Shown one piece after another: positions 23,770-32,783 of a DNA stretch of 64,000 nucleotides. The notes under the pieces were generated by a model. It was given only the letters and a program-made list of their open reading frames with translations. It made no database searches and was not told the origin of the DNA. How positions within the stretch are numbered: position 1 is the stretch's first letter; every line of letters starts with the position of its first letter. This stretch comes from a virus: positions 19,845-83,844 of the IMG/VR virus record IMGVR_UViG_3300047548_000314; one strand, given 5' to 3'. The position numbers were made by a program, and so were the translations under genes.

Positions 23770-24174
23770 TTACTCCGGTGGTACATCTTTTGATTCGGTC
23801 ATAACAATGAAATAGGGTTTATTCTTGCGAATCATTTCATTGATCATATTTCTAGTTCCGTTACTTTCACCGTCCCATATAATAATTGCTATATCTGCGT
23901 ATTCGGCCATCTGACGATTGCGAATAGGGCCAGCTCTTTTGCCATATGTATTCCAATCCGCCGGCATTTCCTTAATTGGAATTCCTCGCATATTAGCATA
24001 CTGTTCACCTAACTGATCAACACCTATTGCTTTTCCGGAGACAATTTCAGTAACTTGAATGCCATTGCGTTCTATTCCACTACGGTCAACTGCTTCAAGA
24101 ACTAACTTGAAATCATTGAATGGAATCTTATTCTCTTTGTCTTTGTAACGAGTACCAGCGATGATAACTTTCAT
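23770..24174 (-). CDS. SLOG-fold DUF2493-like protein (YspA type)
   Basis: 134 residues from M-K-V-I-I-A-G-T-R. V-S-G-K-A-I-G-V-D-Q-L-G, then P-A-D-W, G-K-R-A-G-P-I-R-N-R-Q-M and the final I-I-W-D-G-E-S-N-G-T are the signature of DUF2493, a Rossmann-like SLOG family thought to bind nucleotide-derived ligands. SLOG proteins often sense or process nucleotide signals. Start overlaps the stop of the upstream 41-residue gene. Confidence 0.8.
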   Translation of the reverse strand: MKVIIAGTRYKDKENKIPFNDFKLVLEAVDRSGIERNGIQVTEIVSGKAIGVDQLGEQYANMRGIPIKEMPADWNTYGKRAGPIRNRQMAEYADIAIIIWDGESNGTRNMINEMIRKNKPYFIVMTESKDVPPE

Positions 24175-24299
24175 TATCGCATCATCCTTATCTCTCCGCA
24201 GATAGTGCATCGGTGCGGATTAGTGGTTCCGCAGCTATCAATTAATACCCAATGATGGATACCAAACCATTTGTGAAGCCACGCTGCATACTTATTCAT
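24174..24299 (-). CDS. tiny Cys/His protein, zinc-finger-like (41 aa)
   Basis: Begins M-N-K-Y-A-A-W-L-H-K-W-F and carries C-G-T-T-N-P-H-R-C-T-I-C, three Cys and one His that could hold a zinc ion. The ATG overlaps the TAA of the glycosyltransferase gene and the stop overlaps the next ATG. Packing and Cys pattern support it. Confidence 0.55.
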   Translation of the reverse strand: MNKYAAWLHKWFGIHHWVLIDSCGTTNPHRCTICGEIRMMR

Positions 24300-25477
24300 T
24301 AATACTTTGCCTCTCTAGTGTGCTTACGATAATCTGTAGTATAACGACGATATTGATCACCCTTACCCTCAAGAATGTCACAGATACGATCAATGGTTCC
24401 ATCAGTATAATCACTGATCTTGCCCATATTAGGATGAGCCTTCTTCAACAATACATCAAGCTTATTTACCGCGTCATCAATAGACCAAGGAACATACATT
24501 CTTTCGTGATCATTGGCAAATGTTTCAGGAAAACTGCGATAGGCAGGGTATAATACATTGCATCCCAGTGCATCTGCTTCACTTACAGTGTTACTCACCC
24601 AATCCTGCAACGCACAATTGAATACAACACGGCTTTCGTTAAGAATCTCATAATACTTGTTCTTGTCAAGATTATCATAGATAATCAACTTACCGTCTTC
24701 AACCATCTTGCGAGTGCGAGCCATATAAGTTTCGTTATTTGAACGAAGTTCTCCTCCACTACAAACAACAAACTCAATGTCAACCTTTGGATGACGAGTT
24801 CTATACTCCTCAATAACATCCATATAGAAATCAGGTTGCTTTTCTTGATCCCATCTTGCTGAGAATACTACACGCATCCTACGACTGTTGAAGGGACGAA
24901 TATAATTGTCTACTCTTTCAATTACCTCATCCTTACCAAATGCAAGACCTGAGATATTATAGATAGGAACGTCCCATCCAGCTACTCGCATATGTGCAAC
25001 CATTTCTTCGTTAGTCGCAAGAACACCGGACACACTAGCGCATACCATTTGTTCATATGCTCTCATCCAACGATCCATTCCCCAAACGTGGACAAAATCA
25101 TCAGGATCAATAGTCTGTGCTAGACAACGAACAAAGATGTGAGGACACTTGTCTTCGGGAAGCTGATCAATGATGTAGGGCAGTGATTCAAAACCGGGCT
25201 GAAACATATCTTCAAAGTAGATTACGTCTTCGCTAGTGACTTCACCCTGCTGCATAAGCTGAACAAGATTCATCATCTGACTCATAGCATAGTAAGAGCG
25301 ACCGTGTGCATCAAGCACCTGACCAGTCACGATCTTCTGACTGTTATCAAGTTCGCGCCCCAAAACATACACTACATCAAGGCCCCGCCTAGCGAATACT
25401 CGACGATTCCATTCTGTTAATTGTAGTGTATACCGAGCATTATAGGCTTCAAGGCCCATATAAAATAGTTTTCTCAT
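24299..25477 (-). CDS. glycosyltransferase, GT-B fold, phage type
   Basis: 392 residues. The second domain starts with V-V-F-S-A-R-W-D-Q-E-K-Q-P-D-F and ends with a N-C-A-L-Q-D-W-V-S-N-T-V-S-E-A segment, the sugar-nucleotide-binding region of family 4-like enzymes. The N-terminal half has a Rossmann-like start (L-F-Y-M-G-L-E-A-Y). Similar proteins occur in T4-like cyanophages. The acceptor is unknown. Confidence 0.75.
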   Translation of the reverse strand: MRKLFYMGLEAYNARYTLQLTEWNRRVFARRGLDVVYVLGRELDNSQKIVTGQVLDAHGRSYYAMSQMMNLVQLMQQGEVTSEDVIYFEDMFQPGFESLPYIIDQLPEDKCPHIFVRCLAQTIDPDDFVHVWGMDRWMRAYEQMVCASVSGVLATNEEMVAHMRVAGWDVPIYNISGLAFGKDEVIERVDNYIRPFNSRRMRVVFSARWDQEKQPDFYMDVIEEYRTRHPKVDIEFVVCSGGELRSNNETYMARTRKMVEDGKLIIYDNLDKNKYYEILNESRVVFNCALQDWVSNTVSEADALGCNVLYPAYRSFPETFANDHERMYVPWSIDDAVNKLDVLLKKAHPNMGKISDYTDGTIDRICDILEGKGDQYRRYTTDYRKHTREAKY

Positions 25478-25531
25478 TTGTTATTTTCTTTCACCAACTG
25501 TAAACGAAGCCACTAGATATTACAAACAACT

Positions 25532-25753
25532 TTACCTATGAGTCCCTAGAACTTCCTGTTCCTTAAACTTTGCTAGGTCAGCTTCCCAATTGTTCTTAAC
25601 TGGCTTCCCGGACATATGTCTCTGGAACACCTTATAAGTGTTGCTCTTGTTATTATAAAGGTCGCGCTCATCAAAGCGATAACCATATTCTACGCAAAAA
25701 TTGCGTAGAGTGTCCAAATCTTCAAAAATCTGATTGATATTAGTCTTAGCCAT
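25532..25753 (-). CDS. conserved T4-like phage hypothetical protein (73 aa)
   Basis: ATG at 25753 with AAGGAG upstream; begins M-A-K-T-N-I-N-Q-I-F-E-D-L-D-T and has F-C-V-E-Y-G-Y-R-F-D-E-R-D-L-Y-N, a pattern I recall from small cyanophage-type proteins. Acidic and helical. The much longer open frame upstream overlaps the PTPS-like gene and is rejected as coding. Confidence 0.7.
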   Translation of the reverse strand: MAKTNINQIFEDLDTLRNFCVEYGYRFDERDLYNNKSNTYKVFQRHMSGKPVKNNWEADLAKFKEQEVLGTHR

Positions 25754-25763
25754 TATATACTCC

Positions 25764-26225
25764 TTAGATGGCAAGTGATTGATAAGGTTTTGTTGTGTTG
25801 TAATAAATAGTGGCACCGTTCTCACCGTCTTCGCTGACTGTGATTTCAATGTCACGCTCGGGGTAACGACTTGCAATATGCTCATACAAGCTATCACAAA
25901 TCATTTCACAAGACTGATAATCAAGATCAATAACTCCCTTGCCATATAGATTTTCTAGATAGCGTTTGAATTGAATGAACTCAATTTCTCGGTCATTGTG
26001 CTTAACTTGAATACCCACTTTAAAATGAAAGATATGCCTATGTGGGTATCCAAGAAAACTTACATCGTATTCATTCCCTGTAGCAAGATCAATGTTTTCT
26101 AATGCATCAGGATACTTATGAATTCCTTCTTTACGAAAGGTAACCCAAATCATTCGTTTAGCCTGATCAACAATACGCAATCTTTGCGTAGCTCTGGCCA
26201 TTTCTATATTGTCATCTATATTCAT
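25764..26225 (-). CDS. divergent PTPS/QueD-like protein
   Basis: 153 residues. The arrangement G-I-H-K-Y-P-D-A near residue 35, P-H-R-H-I-F-H-F near 58, then Y-Q-S-C-E-M-I-C and I-T-V-S-E-D-G-E-N-G-A parallels the PTPS fold (first His, HxH pair, C-E helix, V-x-E-x strand). The His ligands appear to be kept, but the substrate glutamate loop differs from the canonical QueD at 19.4 kb. It overlaps the DpdA start by four bases, so a role in the base-modification pathway is likely. Confidence 0.55.
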   Translation of the reverse strand: MNIDDNIEMARATQRLRIVDQAKRMIWVTFRKEGIHKYPDALENIDLATGNEYDVSFLGYPHRHIFHFKVGIQVKHNDREIEFIQFKRYLENLYGKGVIDLDYQSCEMICDSLYEHIASRYPERDIEITVSEDGENGATIYYNTTKPYQSLAI

Positions 26226-27850
26226 AATTCATCTACCATATCTTGTATAGCATCATCGCTATCAATGATTTCTTCATCAACTTCTATATCACTTTCATCA
26301 ACTGAAAACAAATCATCAAACATAGATTTCAGTGGCTCCTTCTTTACTTTTTCAACTTTACTAGAACCAAACTTACCATCGAATAATTCAGTAGATTGTG
26401 TTTCAGAATTAACTGCCTTCTTACCAGAGAATCCTTGGCCTGCTTTCATCTGAGTCCAGAACTTACTATAATGTTCTATCAAATCCAAGCTACTTTGTCT
26501 ATCTTTAAGGCTAAAAATCTCGTCAACAATTTCACCAAAAGTTGTATGATCAAACTTGTCTATAACCATATTAGGAAGAATGCCTGTCTCGTAACGACGA
26601 TTGGCTTCCTGAACAGCATAGATATGCTGATAGACATTATGTGCTTGTATCAATGTATAGCTAAGAGTATCCCAGCTAGTCTTAGTTTCTTTACCGTGCT
26701 GACCAAGAAAACCTACACCACGATAGCAGATATCTTTCATCAACAATCTATCAGTTATTGGACTATCAGTAAACAATTGATGAATATTATCTTCTAAGCA
26801 ACCTTGACTATACTTGCGATTGTCAGTTGCATACTTTTTATTCTCAGCAGTTTTCTCCATAGCATAAGTCCACTTTGTATCGTGTTCAAATGTATTGTTG
26901 TTGTATGCTAGACCTTTAGCAGCAGCAAAGAATGGGCTTGCACAATCAAATGTAATCTTGAACTTGCTATTATGATATTTGCGAATCGCCTTCTGAATAT
27001 CAGTAAACAATACTGCATATTCCATAATACTAGTGCCGAGACAGTGAATTAAGTCGTGCTTGCCTTCTTCTAAGAAACCATCGTGAATAATACCCACTAA
27101 ACGCTTAAGCATCAAATGAATGTCAATCTTGTTTTGACCACCGAACGCCCAGCCATTAAATGCACGATCCCCATAGATGTTGGTATCGCAATACTTCTTC
27201 ATCTCCTCGTACCAGTCATCACTCTGCTTATGATTGCGGCCCTGCAAAACATTTAAGAACTTGCAGCGACCATCACGATTGTTGATGAAGTATTCGTTAT
27301 TGATATGGGTAGCAGTAATTGCTTCTTCAATGGTGCTGATACCATGTGCCGAGGTACTAGTCTTCTTATCCTTGATATGATAAGTTGTCAGGCTCTGTGA
27401 TGGAATATCAAGACACATACCATAGTCCATATATTCATCCATCCACTTAAGAACTTCTGTTCTTTTCTTCATTGCACGAGGGCAGTTAGGATCCTTCCAA
27501 TCTGCGGGCCACTGACATTTAAGAATCTGGAATCCACCTGAGTCTCCTAATAGAAAAGTTCCTTCTTCTCTCTTTCGAATGATACTTTCGTTAGGGTCGT
27601 CTTTCGTAATGTCAAGATTAGCGTGACCAGCAGAATACAAGCCCCATTTGTAAGTGAATAATCCTGCTTTACTGTTGAAGAAATTCAAACATTCAACATC
27701 ACCATTAAATCCTGCAGGAATTCTCGTAGGGTCAAAATAGTTTTCACCTTCACGCTGCTTACCTAAGCCGCTAATGAAGAAGGACGAGATTGCAGGCAGA
27801 AACAATGCCCAATCATCATTGTGATAATCAGAGAGATTAATTTGATCCAA
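26222..27850 (-). CDS. dpdA: DpdA-like DNA guanine transglycosylase
   Basis: Would swap guanine in DNA for a 7-deazaguanine base. 542 residues. L-G-D-S-G-G-F-Q-I near residues 101-109 is the tRNA-guanine transglycosylase D-S-G-G-F-Q motif, and C-L-D-I-P near 146 supplies the second Asp region as in DpdA. The C-terminal 100 residues are acidic and low in conservation. Lies downstream of a structural-type gene and beside the PTPS-like gene; FolE, QueD and QueE complete most of the route. Confidence 0.82.
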   Translation of the reverse strand: MDQINLSDYHNDDWALFLPAISSFFISGLGKQREGENYFDPTRIPAGFNGDVECLNFFNSKAGLFTYKWGLYSAGHANLDITKDDPNESIIRKREEGTFLLGDSGGFQILKCQWPADWKDPNCPRAMKKRTEVLKWMDEYMDYGMCLDIPSQSLTTYHIKDKKTSTSAHGISTIEEAITATHINNEYFINNRDGRCKFLNVLQGRNHKQSDDWYEEMKKYCDTNIYGDRAFNGWAFGGQNKIDIHLMLKRLVGIIHDGFLEEGKHDLIHCLGTSIMEYAVLFTDIQKAIRKYHNSKFKITFDCASPFFAAAKGLAYNNNTFEHDTKWTYAMEKTAENKKYATDNRKYSQGCLEDNIHQLFTDSPITDRLLMKDICYRGVGFLGQHGKETKTSWDTLSYTLIQAHNVYQHIYAVQEANRRYETGILPNMVIDKFDHTTFGEIVDEIFSLKDRQSSLDLIEHYSKFWTQMKAGQGFSGKKAVNSETQSTELFDGKFGSSKVEKVKKEPLKSMFDDLFSVDESDIEVDEEIIDSDDAIQDMVDEL

Positions 27851-28214
27851 TTTTTACCTCATCTTTGATTAAAGTCTGTACGACTTTAATCTTTTGATCA
27901 ATTTCTTTCTTTTGGTTTACAAGATCAGCAATAGTAGGATTAGTTTTTGCTAGTTTTTCAAGTTCAGCATCTTCTGTTGCTTTTTTGATAGCCCAATCCA
28001 ATGCTGTTTCAGCATCAGGAGTCAAGTTAACCTGAGCGTGACTCATATTTAACTGGATCCAACTATTGCCGTCATACACTTCTATATTCTGAGTAGAAGT
28101 ATTAAATCGCATATCCCCAAGACACATAGCGCCTGTATAGCTATTGACATATGTGGTCGCTGGCATTCCACCGTTGACCACCATATAACGACCACCGTTA
28201 ATCGTCCTAATCAT
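27837..28214 (-). CDS. conserved phage hypothetical protein (125 aa)
   Basis: ATG at 28214 directly after the clamp stop (TGATATG). N-terminal strand-rich part with M-I-R-T-I-N-G-G-R-Y-M-V-V and V-Y-D-G-N-S-W-I-Q, a motif seen in small phage attachment or fibre modules, then a helical charged tail. It overlaps dpdA by 14 bases. Function unknown. Confidence 0.65.
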   Translation of the reverse strand: MIRTINGGRYMVVNGGMPATTYVNSYTGAMCLGDMRFNTSTQNIEVYDGNSWIQLNMSHAQVNLTPDAETALDWAIKKATEDAELEKLAKTNPTIADLVNQKKEIDQKIKVVQTLIKDEVKIGSN

Positions 28215-28215
28215 A

Positions 28216-28947
28216 TCACTTAGTCTGTGCTGGTAATAGATAACGATAGTTTGCAATGCCACTATCAACTGTGATTTCAGCAGCGCCTGCATCAGCAAAA
28301 CGAACTACCTTATCACCGGGTAGATCCATAATAGCAAGAAAGACCTTAACAGGCCAGTTCCAAGCCTTAGTAAGATTTCCAGTCACATCTGAATGAAACA
28401 CAAAGTTACCACTGTGTGTAGAATGATCACCGAAATAAATCTTTAGATCGCCATTGTCTGTCTTGGTCTTAAAGTTAAGTTCTTCGCTGTTAGCACTAGC
28501 CTGCTTCTTAAGACGCATAACACCAGCAACTGTTGGTTCAAACTCAACATCCCAGCTAGCGCCCTTGAATGTGACATTCTTAATCTTATCTTCAACTACA
28601 TTCTTCAACATCAAGCGATAGTCGTTAACAAAGTCACCTACCTTAGTTTCAAAGTGAATTGCAGCAGGAACATCAGCTCCGTCTCTGTTTTCCTTAGTCA
28701 CATTGATAACTGAAGTGTCATCGTAATCATCAAAGCTTAGAATTGTCTTAAGCTTTGACAAGTTAGGCATACCGAAAGTTCCCTGAAATCCATCAATGGG
28801 AGTCTTAAATGTCCCAGTGACGATAACAGTCTTGTCATCAGAATATGCAGAAATCTTAGTTTCTGTATCGGAGCCCTCGACCTTTACAAGTTCAATGACA
28901 CCTAGTCCCTGAGTATGTTGGATCAAATCTAGTAAATTATCTTTCAT
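28216..28947 (-). CDS. 45: DNA polymerase sliding clamp (gp45)
   Basis: Ring-shaped processivity factor; T4 gp45 also links late transcription to replication. 243 residues from the ATG at 28947 behind AAAGGA (an upstream start has no ribosome site). M-K-D-N-L-L-D-L-I-Q opening, repeated acidic beta-sheet blocks and G-D-K-V-V-R-F-A-D-A-G-A near the end fit the T4-type clamp of about 228 residues. Adjacent to polymerase gp43. Confidence 0.85.
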   Translation of the reverse strand: MKDNLLDLIQHTQGLGVIELVKVEGSDTETKISAYSDDKTVIVTGTFKTPIDGFQGTFGMPNLSKLKTILSFDDYDDTSVINVTKENRDGADVPAAIHFETKVGDFVNDYRLMLKNVVEDKIKNVTFKGASWDVEFEPTVAGVMRLKKQASANSEELNFKTKTDNGDLKIYFGDHSTHSGNFVFHSDVTGNLTKAWNWPVKVFLAIMDLPGDKVVRFADAGAAEITVDSGIANYRYLLPAQTK

Positions 28948-28962
28948 TTTGTTTCCTTTATA

Positions 28963-28970
28963 GTATTTAG
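28963..28970 (-). promoter_or_regulatory. possible promoter CTAAATAC before the clamp
   Basis: CTAAATAC at 28970-28963 resembles the degenerate late-type elements (ATAAATAC) used elsewhere in the window; the same CTAAATAC occurs before the 40.2-41.6 kb gene. The RNA would have a short leader with AAAGGA. Confidence 0.4.
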
Positions 28971-29022
28971 GTTCGTATATAGTGTATAATAGTGGAATTT
29001 TTTGCAAAAAGCAATAGTGTTG

Positions 29023-31740
29023 TTATCCGAAACTAAAGAAGTCATCGACCTTGCTATTAGTATTGGTATCGGTTCTAATGTTCCAATTCAATACGCCCAA
29101 TAAGTTGTCAATCTTTTCATCAACTAATGTTCGTTCCATTTCTAAGTCATCAAATGGAAGATCAATAAACCATTTGGGCAATCTCAATTCGTCTGTAGGA
29201 TATGCAACACTTGTAAATCCAAGTGGATTATCCTTTACTTTACAAACAATAATCTTCATTCCATCAACTATCTTTTGACTATATTGATCATTGTTCATCT
29301 TACGAAGATAGTTATAGTTAAGTGCTGCTCTAACATGTCCGGGCATATTAGCTTTGCCTGTCTTGCTACGAGCTTCTAATTCACCATAATATGTGAGTTT
29401 ATTAACACTCTTGGGAGAACCCTTAGTCCAGCTATCTTGCTCGCTTAGCCAATTCTTGAATTCACGAATCTTGCTTACAACTTCGTCTCTTGGCGCACCA
29501 GCAAGCACAATTTCAAGAACTTCCATCAAGAATGCTTGAACATACTTGGGAGTGTCTGCCCGCTTAAGATCAAGACCCATTGCCTTAATCTCGCCCATCT
29601 TGTTCCCTGTATCTTTTCTTTTGCCTTCTTTGTCAAAGATGTTGATGGCATATCTTTTCTTTGTGATGAACAATGTTCTATCACCGATAAGTTCACGACC
29701 TGCCTTAATAACTTCACCGTTTTTGATAGGACAATGAAATGCTCGTTCCATAAATGAAGGGAAGCTTAGATTGACATGGTCCGCGATAGTGTCATATAGT
29801 TCAATACAAGTTTCTTTGTTCCAAACAAGTTCTCCTCGTTCAATCTGACCCTTGACAAGAGGATATGCACTAAAATAACAGGAGTCAGTATCACCATACA
29901 CAATAGCTTCGCCGTCGTGTTCATACTTTTCCGTGATGATTTCATTAATTTGGCTCATCATATGTTTCACAACTTGACGACCGCTTAATGTAACTGACTG
30001 CCCGATTCTTTTATCATAGAAACGACAATGTTCGTTCAACAATGCACCATATGCTGAGTTAAGCAAAATCTTGCGAACAAGCTGACGCTTATCATAATAG
30101 TCAAACATATCTGTGCCATATGCTTCTTTGGCTTCTTTCTGAATACTTTTTCGTTCAGTATACCAACGAGACAACAATCCGGGAATGACACCTTCTTGTT
30201 CATATGTAAAGATGGTGCCATTAGCACTAATCATCCAGGGCTTATGACTGTCAAAGATTAGTTTCCAGATTTCAGCAGCACTCATTTCTACGCTACGACC
30301 ATCTTCATAATCAATGGTAAGCATAGTACCACGTTCTTGGTTCATAATAGCAGTATATTCTAATGAACCAAACAAGTTTTCCCAAAGAATAGCGCCAGTG
30401 ACTGCATCTGCATCATCACCGTTCTTCTTTTTACGCTTGTCTTTAGCAAGTGCAAGGCTCTTTTCACGCATATATTGATTAGTCAATGTCTGTCTAACCT
30501 GACCAATGATAGTTTCAGGAGCCATATTCAATGCGCGAATTGTAGATGGATATAGACTGTTAATGTCAACTGCACCGACCCATTCGTGAATGCCCTTCTT
30601 AGGAACAGCAACATATGCACCCGCTGCTTGTTGCTCATCACCGAAACTATCTCTGCGCTTTTTGTCAGGCACGACTAAATCACGATTATGTGCTTCGTTA
30701 TAGATAGCCATTTCAATCATTGCTACTGAACCCATAACAGTGGGCATCAATACAGTGTTTTCGTGTGCTAGAGCATTTGCAAGATCAAGAAACTTTAGTT
30801 TATTATGAATCTTAACCATCAGCATTGTATCCTGACGATTATACTGCACGAATGTCTTGAAATCTTTGTTGTATAACTGGTCAAGACTACCTTCATATTG
30901 AGTCTTGCGCTCACCAACTTCCATTTCACCAATAGCATCTAGACTATAGCTATGGCGACTTTCATAGTTATACTTCTTATACAACTGTAGATAGTCCATA
31001 TGAATGCGACCAACTAGGTCATAAGTTGTTTCTTCTTTACCATATCGCTCATATGTTCTAGACTTTGGAAGTTGACCAAGCAAACAAAACTTTCTAGTAT
31101 CGTCCTTACTCATAATACGGGTAACACGATTTACTAGATAGGGAATATCGTACCCTTCTGAGTTCCAACCAGTCAAAACATCTGCATCTTCAATCAATTC
31201 AAAGAATGTTTCAAACATTTCTATCTCATTACGAAATAAGAAACAATTCTCAAAGTCTTTGGTTAATTCTTTTGCAGTTTCATCTGTCATATGTCTTGGA
31301 GGCATAACCAATGTAATCAATTGATCAAGCCAATCCAAATACATACTTATTGCTGTTACACTATTGAATGGATCATCGGTAGGACTGAATCCTCTATCAG
31401 GATCAAAGTCGACCTCAATATCGAAAAAGCAAGTATGAAGCTTAGGCGGTTCAGCGTTTAAGTAGTTGTCACTGAGACACCTAAAAACTACATTGATATC
31501 ACTTTCGAACAGAGTTTTACCACGATGTATTCTACGCTCTTTCTCAAACTCTGCTTTCTTGCGAGTAGAGAAACGAGATACGCTGTCTCCAAAGATACTG
31601 CGATATTTTCCTCGAGGATCTGTGTAATAGAAAGTATAGTTGGTAGGATATTCCTTGTAGAGGCGTTTGCCCTCAGAACTACGCTCTACGACAAATATCC
31701 TATCACTTTTTCCGTCAAGAACGGCGTCAATATATGACAT
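29023..31740 (-). CDS. 43: family B DNA polymerase (gp43)
   Basis: 905 residues, close to T4 gp43 (898). 3'-5' exonuclease motifs: F-F-D-I-E-V-D near 106, N-S-E-G-Y-D-I-P-Y near 217, and Y-N-R-Q-D-T near 310. Polymerase motifs: D-I-N-S-L-Y-P-S near 398, K-I-L-L-N-S-A-Y-G near 563, and Y-G-D-T-D-S near 621. No intron or inserted endonuclease is seen in the gene. It runs toward the clamp gene, separated by 75 bases. Confidence 0.97.
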   Translation of the reverse strand: MSYIDAVLDGKSDRIFVVERSSEGKRLYKEYPTNYTFYYTDPRGKYRSIFGDSVSRFSTRKKAEFEKERRIHRGKTLFESDINVVFRCLSDNYLNAEPPKLHTCFFDIEVDFDPDRGFSPTDDPFNSVTAISMYLDWLDQLITLVMPPRHMTDETAKELTKDFENCFLFRNEIEMFETFFELIEDADVLTGWNSEGYDIPYLVNRVTRIMSKDDTRKFCLLGQLPKSRTYERYGKEETTYDLVGRIHMDYLQLYKKYNYESRHSYSLDAIGEMEVGERKTQYEGSLDQLYNKDFKTFVQYNRQDTMLMVKIHNKLKFLDLANALAHENTVLMPTVMGSVAMIEMAIYNEAHNRDLVVPDKKRRDSFGDEQQAAGAYVAVPKKGIHEWVGAVDINSLYPSTIRALNMAPETIIGQVRQTLTNQYMREKSLALAKDKRKKKNGDDADAVTGAILWENLFGSLEYTAIMNQERGTMLTIDYEDGRSVEMSAAEIWKLIFDSHKPWMISANGTIFTYEQEGVIPGLLSRWYTERKSIQKEAKEAYGTDMFDYYDKRQLVRKILLNSAYGALLNEHCRFYDKRIGQSVTLSGRQVVKHMMSQINEIITEKYEHDGEAIVYGDTDSCYFSAYPLVKGQIERGELVWNKETCIELYDTIADHVNLSFPSFMERAFHCPIKNGEVIKAGRELIGDRTLFITKKRYAINIFDKEGKRKDTGNKMGEIKAMGLDLKRADTPKYVQAFLMEVLEIVLAGAPRDEVVSKIREFKNWLSEQDSWTKGSPKSVNKLTYYGELEARSKTGKANMPGHVRAALNYNYLRKMNNDQYSQKIVDGMKIIVCKVKDNPLGFTSVAYPTDELRLPKWFIDLPFDDLEMERTLVDEKIDNLLGVLNWNIRTDTNTNSKVDDFFSFG

Positions 31741-31743
31741 TAA

Positions 31744-31998
31744 TTAGGCTTTGCCCACCGTAAGTAGAATGTTGTTGAGTTCCTCATTTTCCTCGTTCGT
31801 TTCGTTCAAACGGGACTTGTGTGCGACCTTAATTGCCTTCTTGAGGATAGAGGGCTTGATTTCTAATTCTTCTGCAATAGCCTTAATTGTATCATTAAGA
31901 CCTTCGTTGAGTGTTTCCACTTCAACAAGGACCGAAATACCTTCGTTTACTAATTGAACCAATTTGACCTTTGCTTCAGCATTAAATGTTCGTGACAA
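31744..31998 (-). CDS. dsbA: DsbA-like double-stranded DNA-binding protein
   Basis: 84 residues. The C-terminal half (I-A-E-E-L-E-I-K-P-S-I-L-K-K-A-I-K, H-K-S-R-L-N-E, E-E-N-E-E-L-N) matches the pattern of T4 DsbA, a small helical protein that binds late promoter DNA. AAGGAG precedes the ATG. Next to polymerase rather than to gene 33 as in T4. Identification is by pattern and length. Confidence 0.7.
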   Translation of the reverse strand: MSRTFNAEAKVKLVQLVNEGISVLVEVETLNEGLNDTIKAIAEELEIKPSILKKAIKVAHKSRLNETNEENEELNNILLTVGKA

Positions 31999-32061
31999 AT
32001 TTTATCTCCTTATTTGTTTAACTATATTACAGTATTTTGTGTAGCAACACAACTGGTTTGG

Positions 32062-32131
32062 TATAAATATAGTTGAGAATCGCGGTACTGGTAATACCCA
32101 TTCTCTCTAATACTGAAACGGAGTATCAGCG
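32062..32131 (+). promoter_or_regulatory. late promoter plus structured leader RNA, copy B
   Basis: TATAAATA (32062-32069) predicts an RNA start at 32075, exactly the first base of stem 1: GAGAAT (32075-32080) with ATTCTC (32100-32105), inner GGTA/TACC, loop with CTGG. Then TCTAA, stem TACT/AGTA around ACGGAG, and TCAGC. Both stems differ in sequence from copies A, C and D but keep pairing. Confidence 0.8.
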
Positions 32132-32783
32132 ATGAACACTATTTATTTCTATTCCAACAAGCCTGATGGTTTTTATGTATATGCGTTTATCCGAAAAAAA
32201 CGGAACACCTTATTATATTGGTAAAGGAAAAGGTAGAAGGTGGAAACATAACAAACACGAACAATTCAAAACTCCATCTGACTATTCTAGAGTAATTATA
32301 TTAGAAGCAGGATTGACTGAAATAGGAGCATTCGCACTAGAGAGGAGGTACATTAAGTGGCACGGTCGAAAAGATATAGGTACCGGCATATTACAGAATC
32401 GCACTGACGGCGGCGATGGCGTATCTGGAATGATACAAAGTGAAGAATCCAATCGTGCAAGAAGTATAGCTCAACTTGGTGTACCTAAAGGTCCTCACAC
32501 TGAAGAAAGAAAAAAGGCAATTAGCATTGCAAAAAAAGGAAAGAAAATAACAGGGCGAGGATTAGAAAACCTACGAAAAGCTCGGGAATTAAAAAGAGGA
32601 ACCAAACGTCCAGATCATAGCGAAAAAATGAAGGGGGCCGGAAACCCTATGTTTGGCAAGAAAAGAGAGAAGACCCGCGGATCAACCGGAATGAAGTGGT
32701 ATAATAACGGTATCCTCTCTGTTGTTTCTGATACCTGTCCCCCGGATTATGTTCCGGGAAGAATATACAAAAGAAAGAAGTAG
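32132..32783 (+). pseudogene. GIY-YIG homing endonuclease with +1 A frameshift
   Basis: The ATG behind the leader opens M-N-T-I-Y-F-Y-S-N-K-P-D-G-F-Y-V-Y-A-F-I-R-K, the first half of a GIY-YIG core, then a run of seven A (32194-32200) changes frame and the codons stop within ten residues. The next frame continues exactly in register with [13 protein letters not shown] and runs to 32783 with the catalytic R-Y-I-K region and NUMOD-like K-R-P-D-H-S-E-K and G-N-P-M-F-G-K repeats. Either a recent inactivating insertion, slippage on A7, or a sequencing error; the full product would have about 216 residues. Confidence 0.8.

Noticed and set aside
25754-25897. 48-codon N-terminal extension of the 73-residue protein
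   Set aside because: It overlaps the PTPS-like gene, and a good AAGGAG site precedes the internal ATG.
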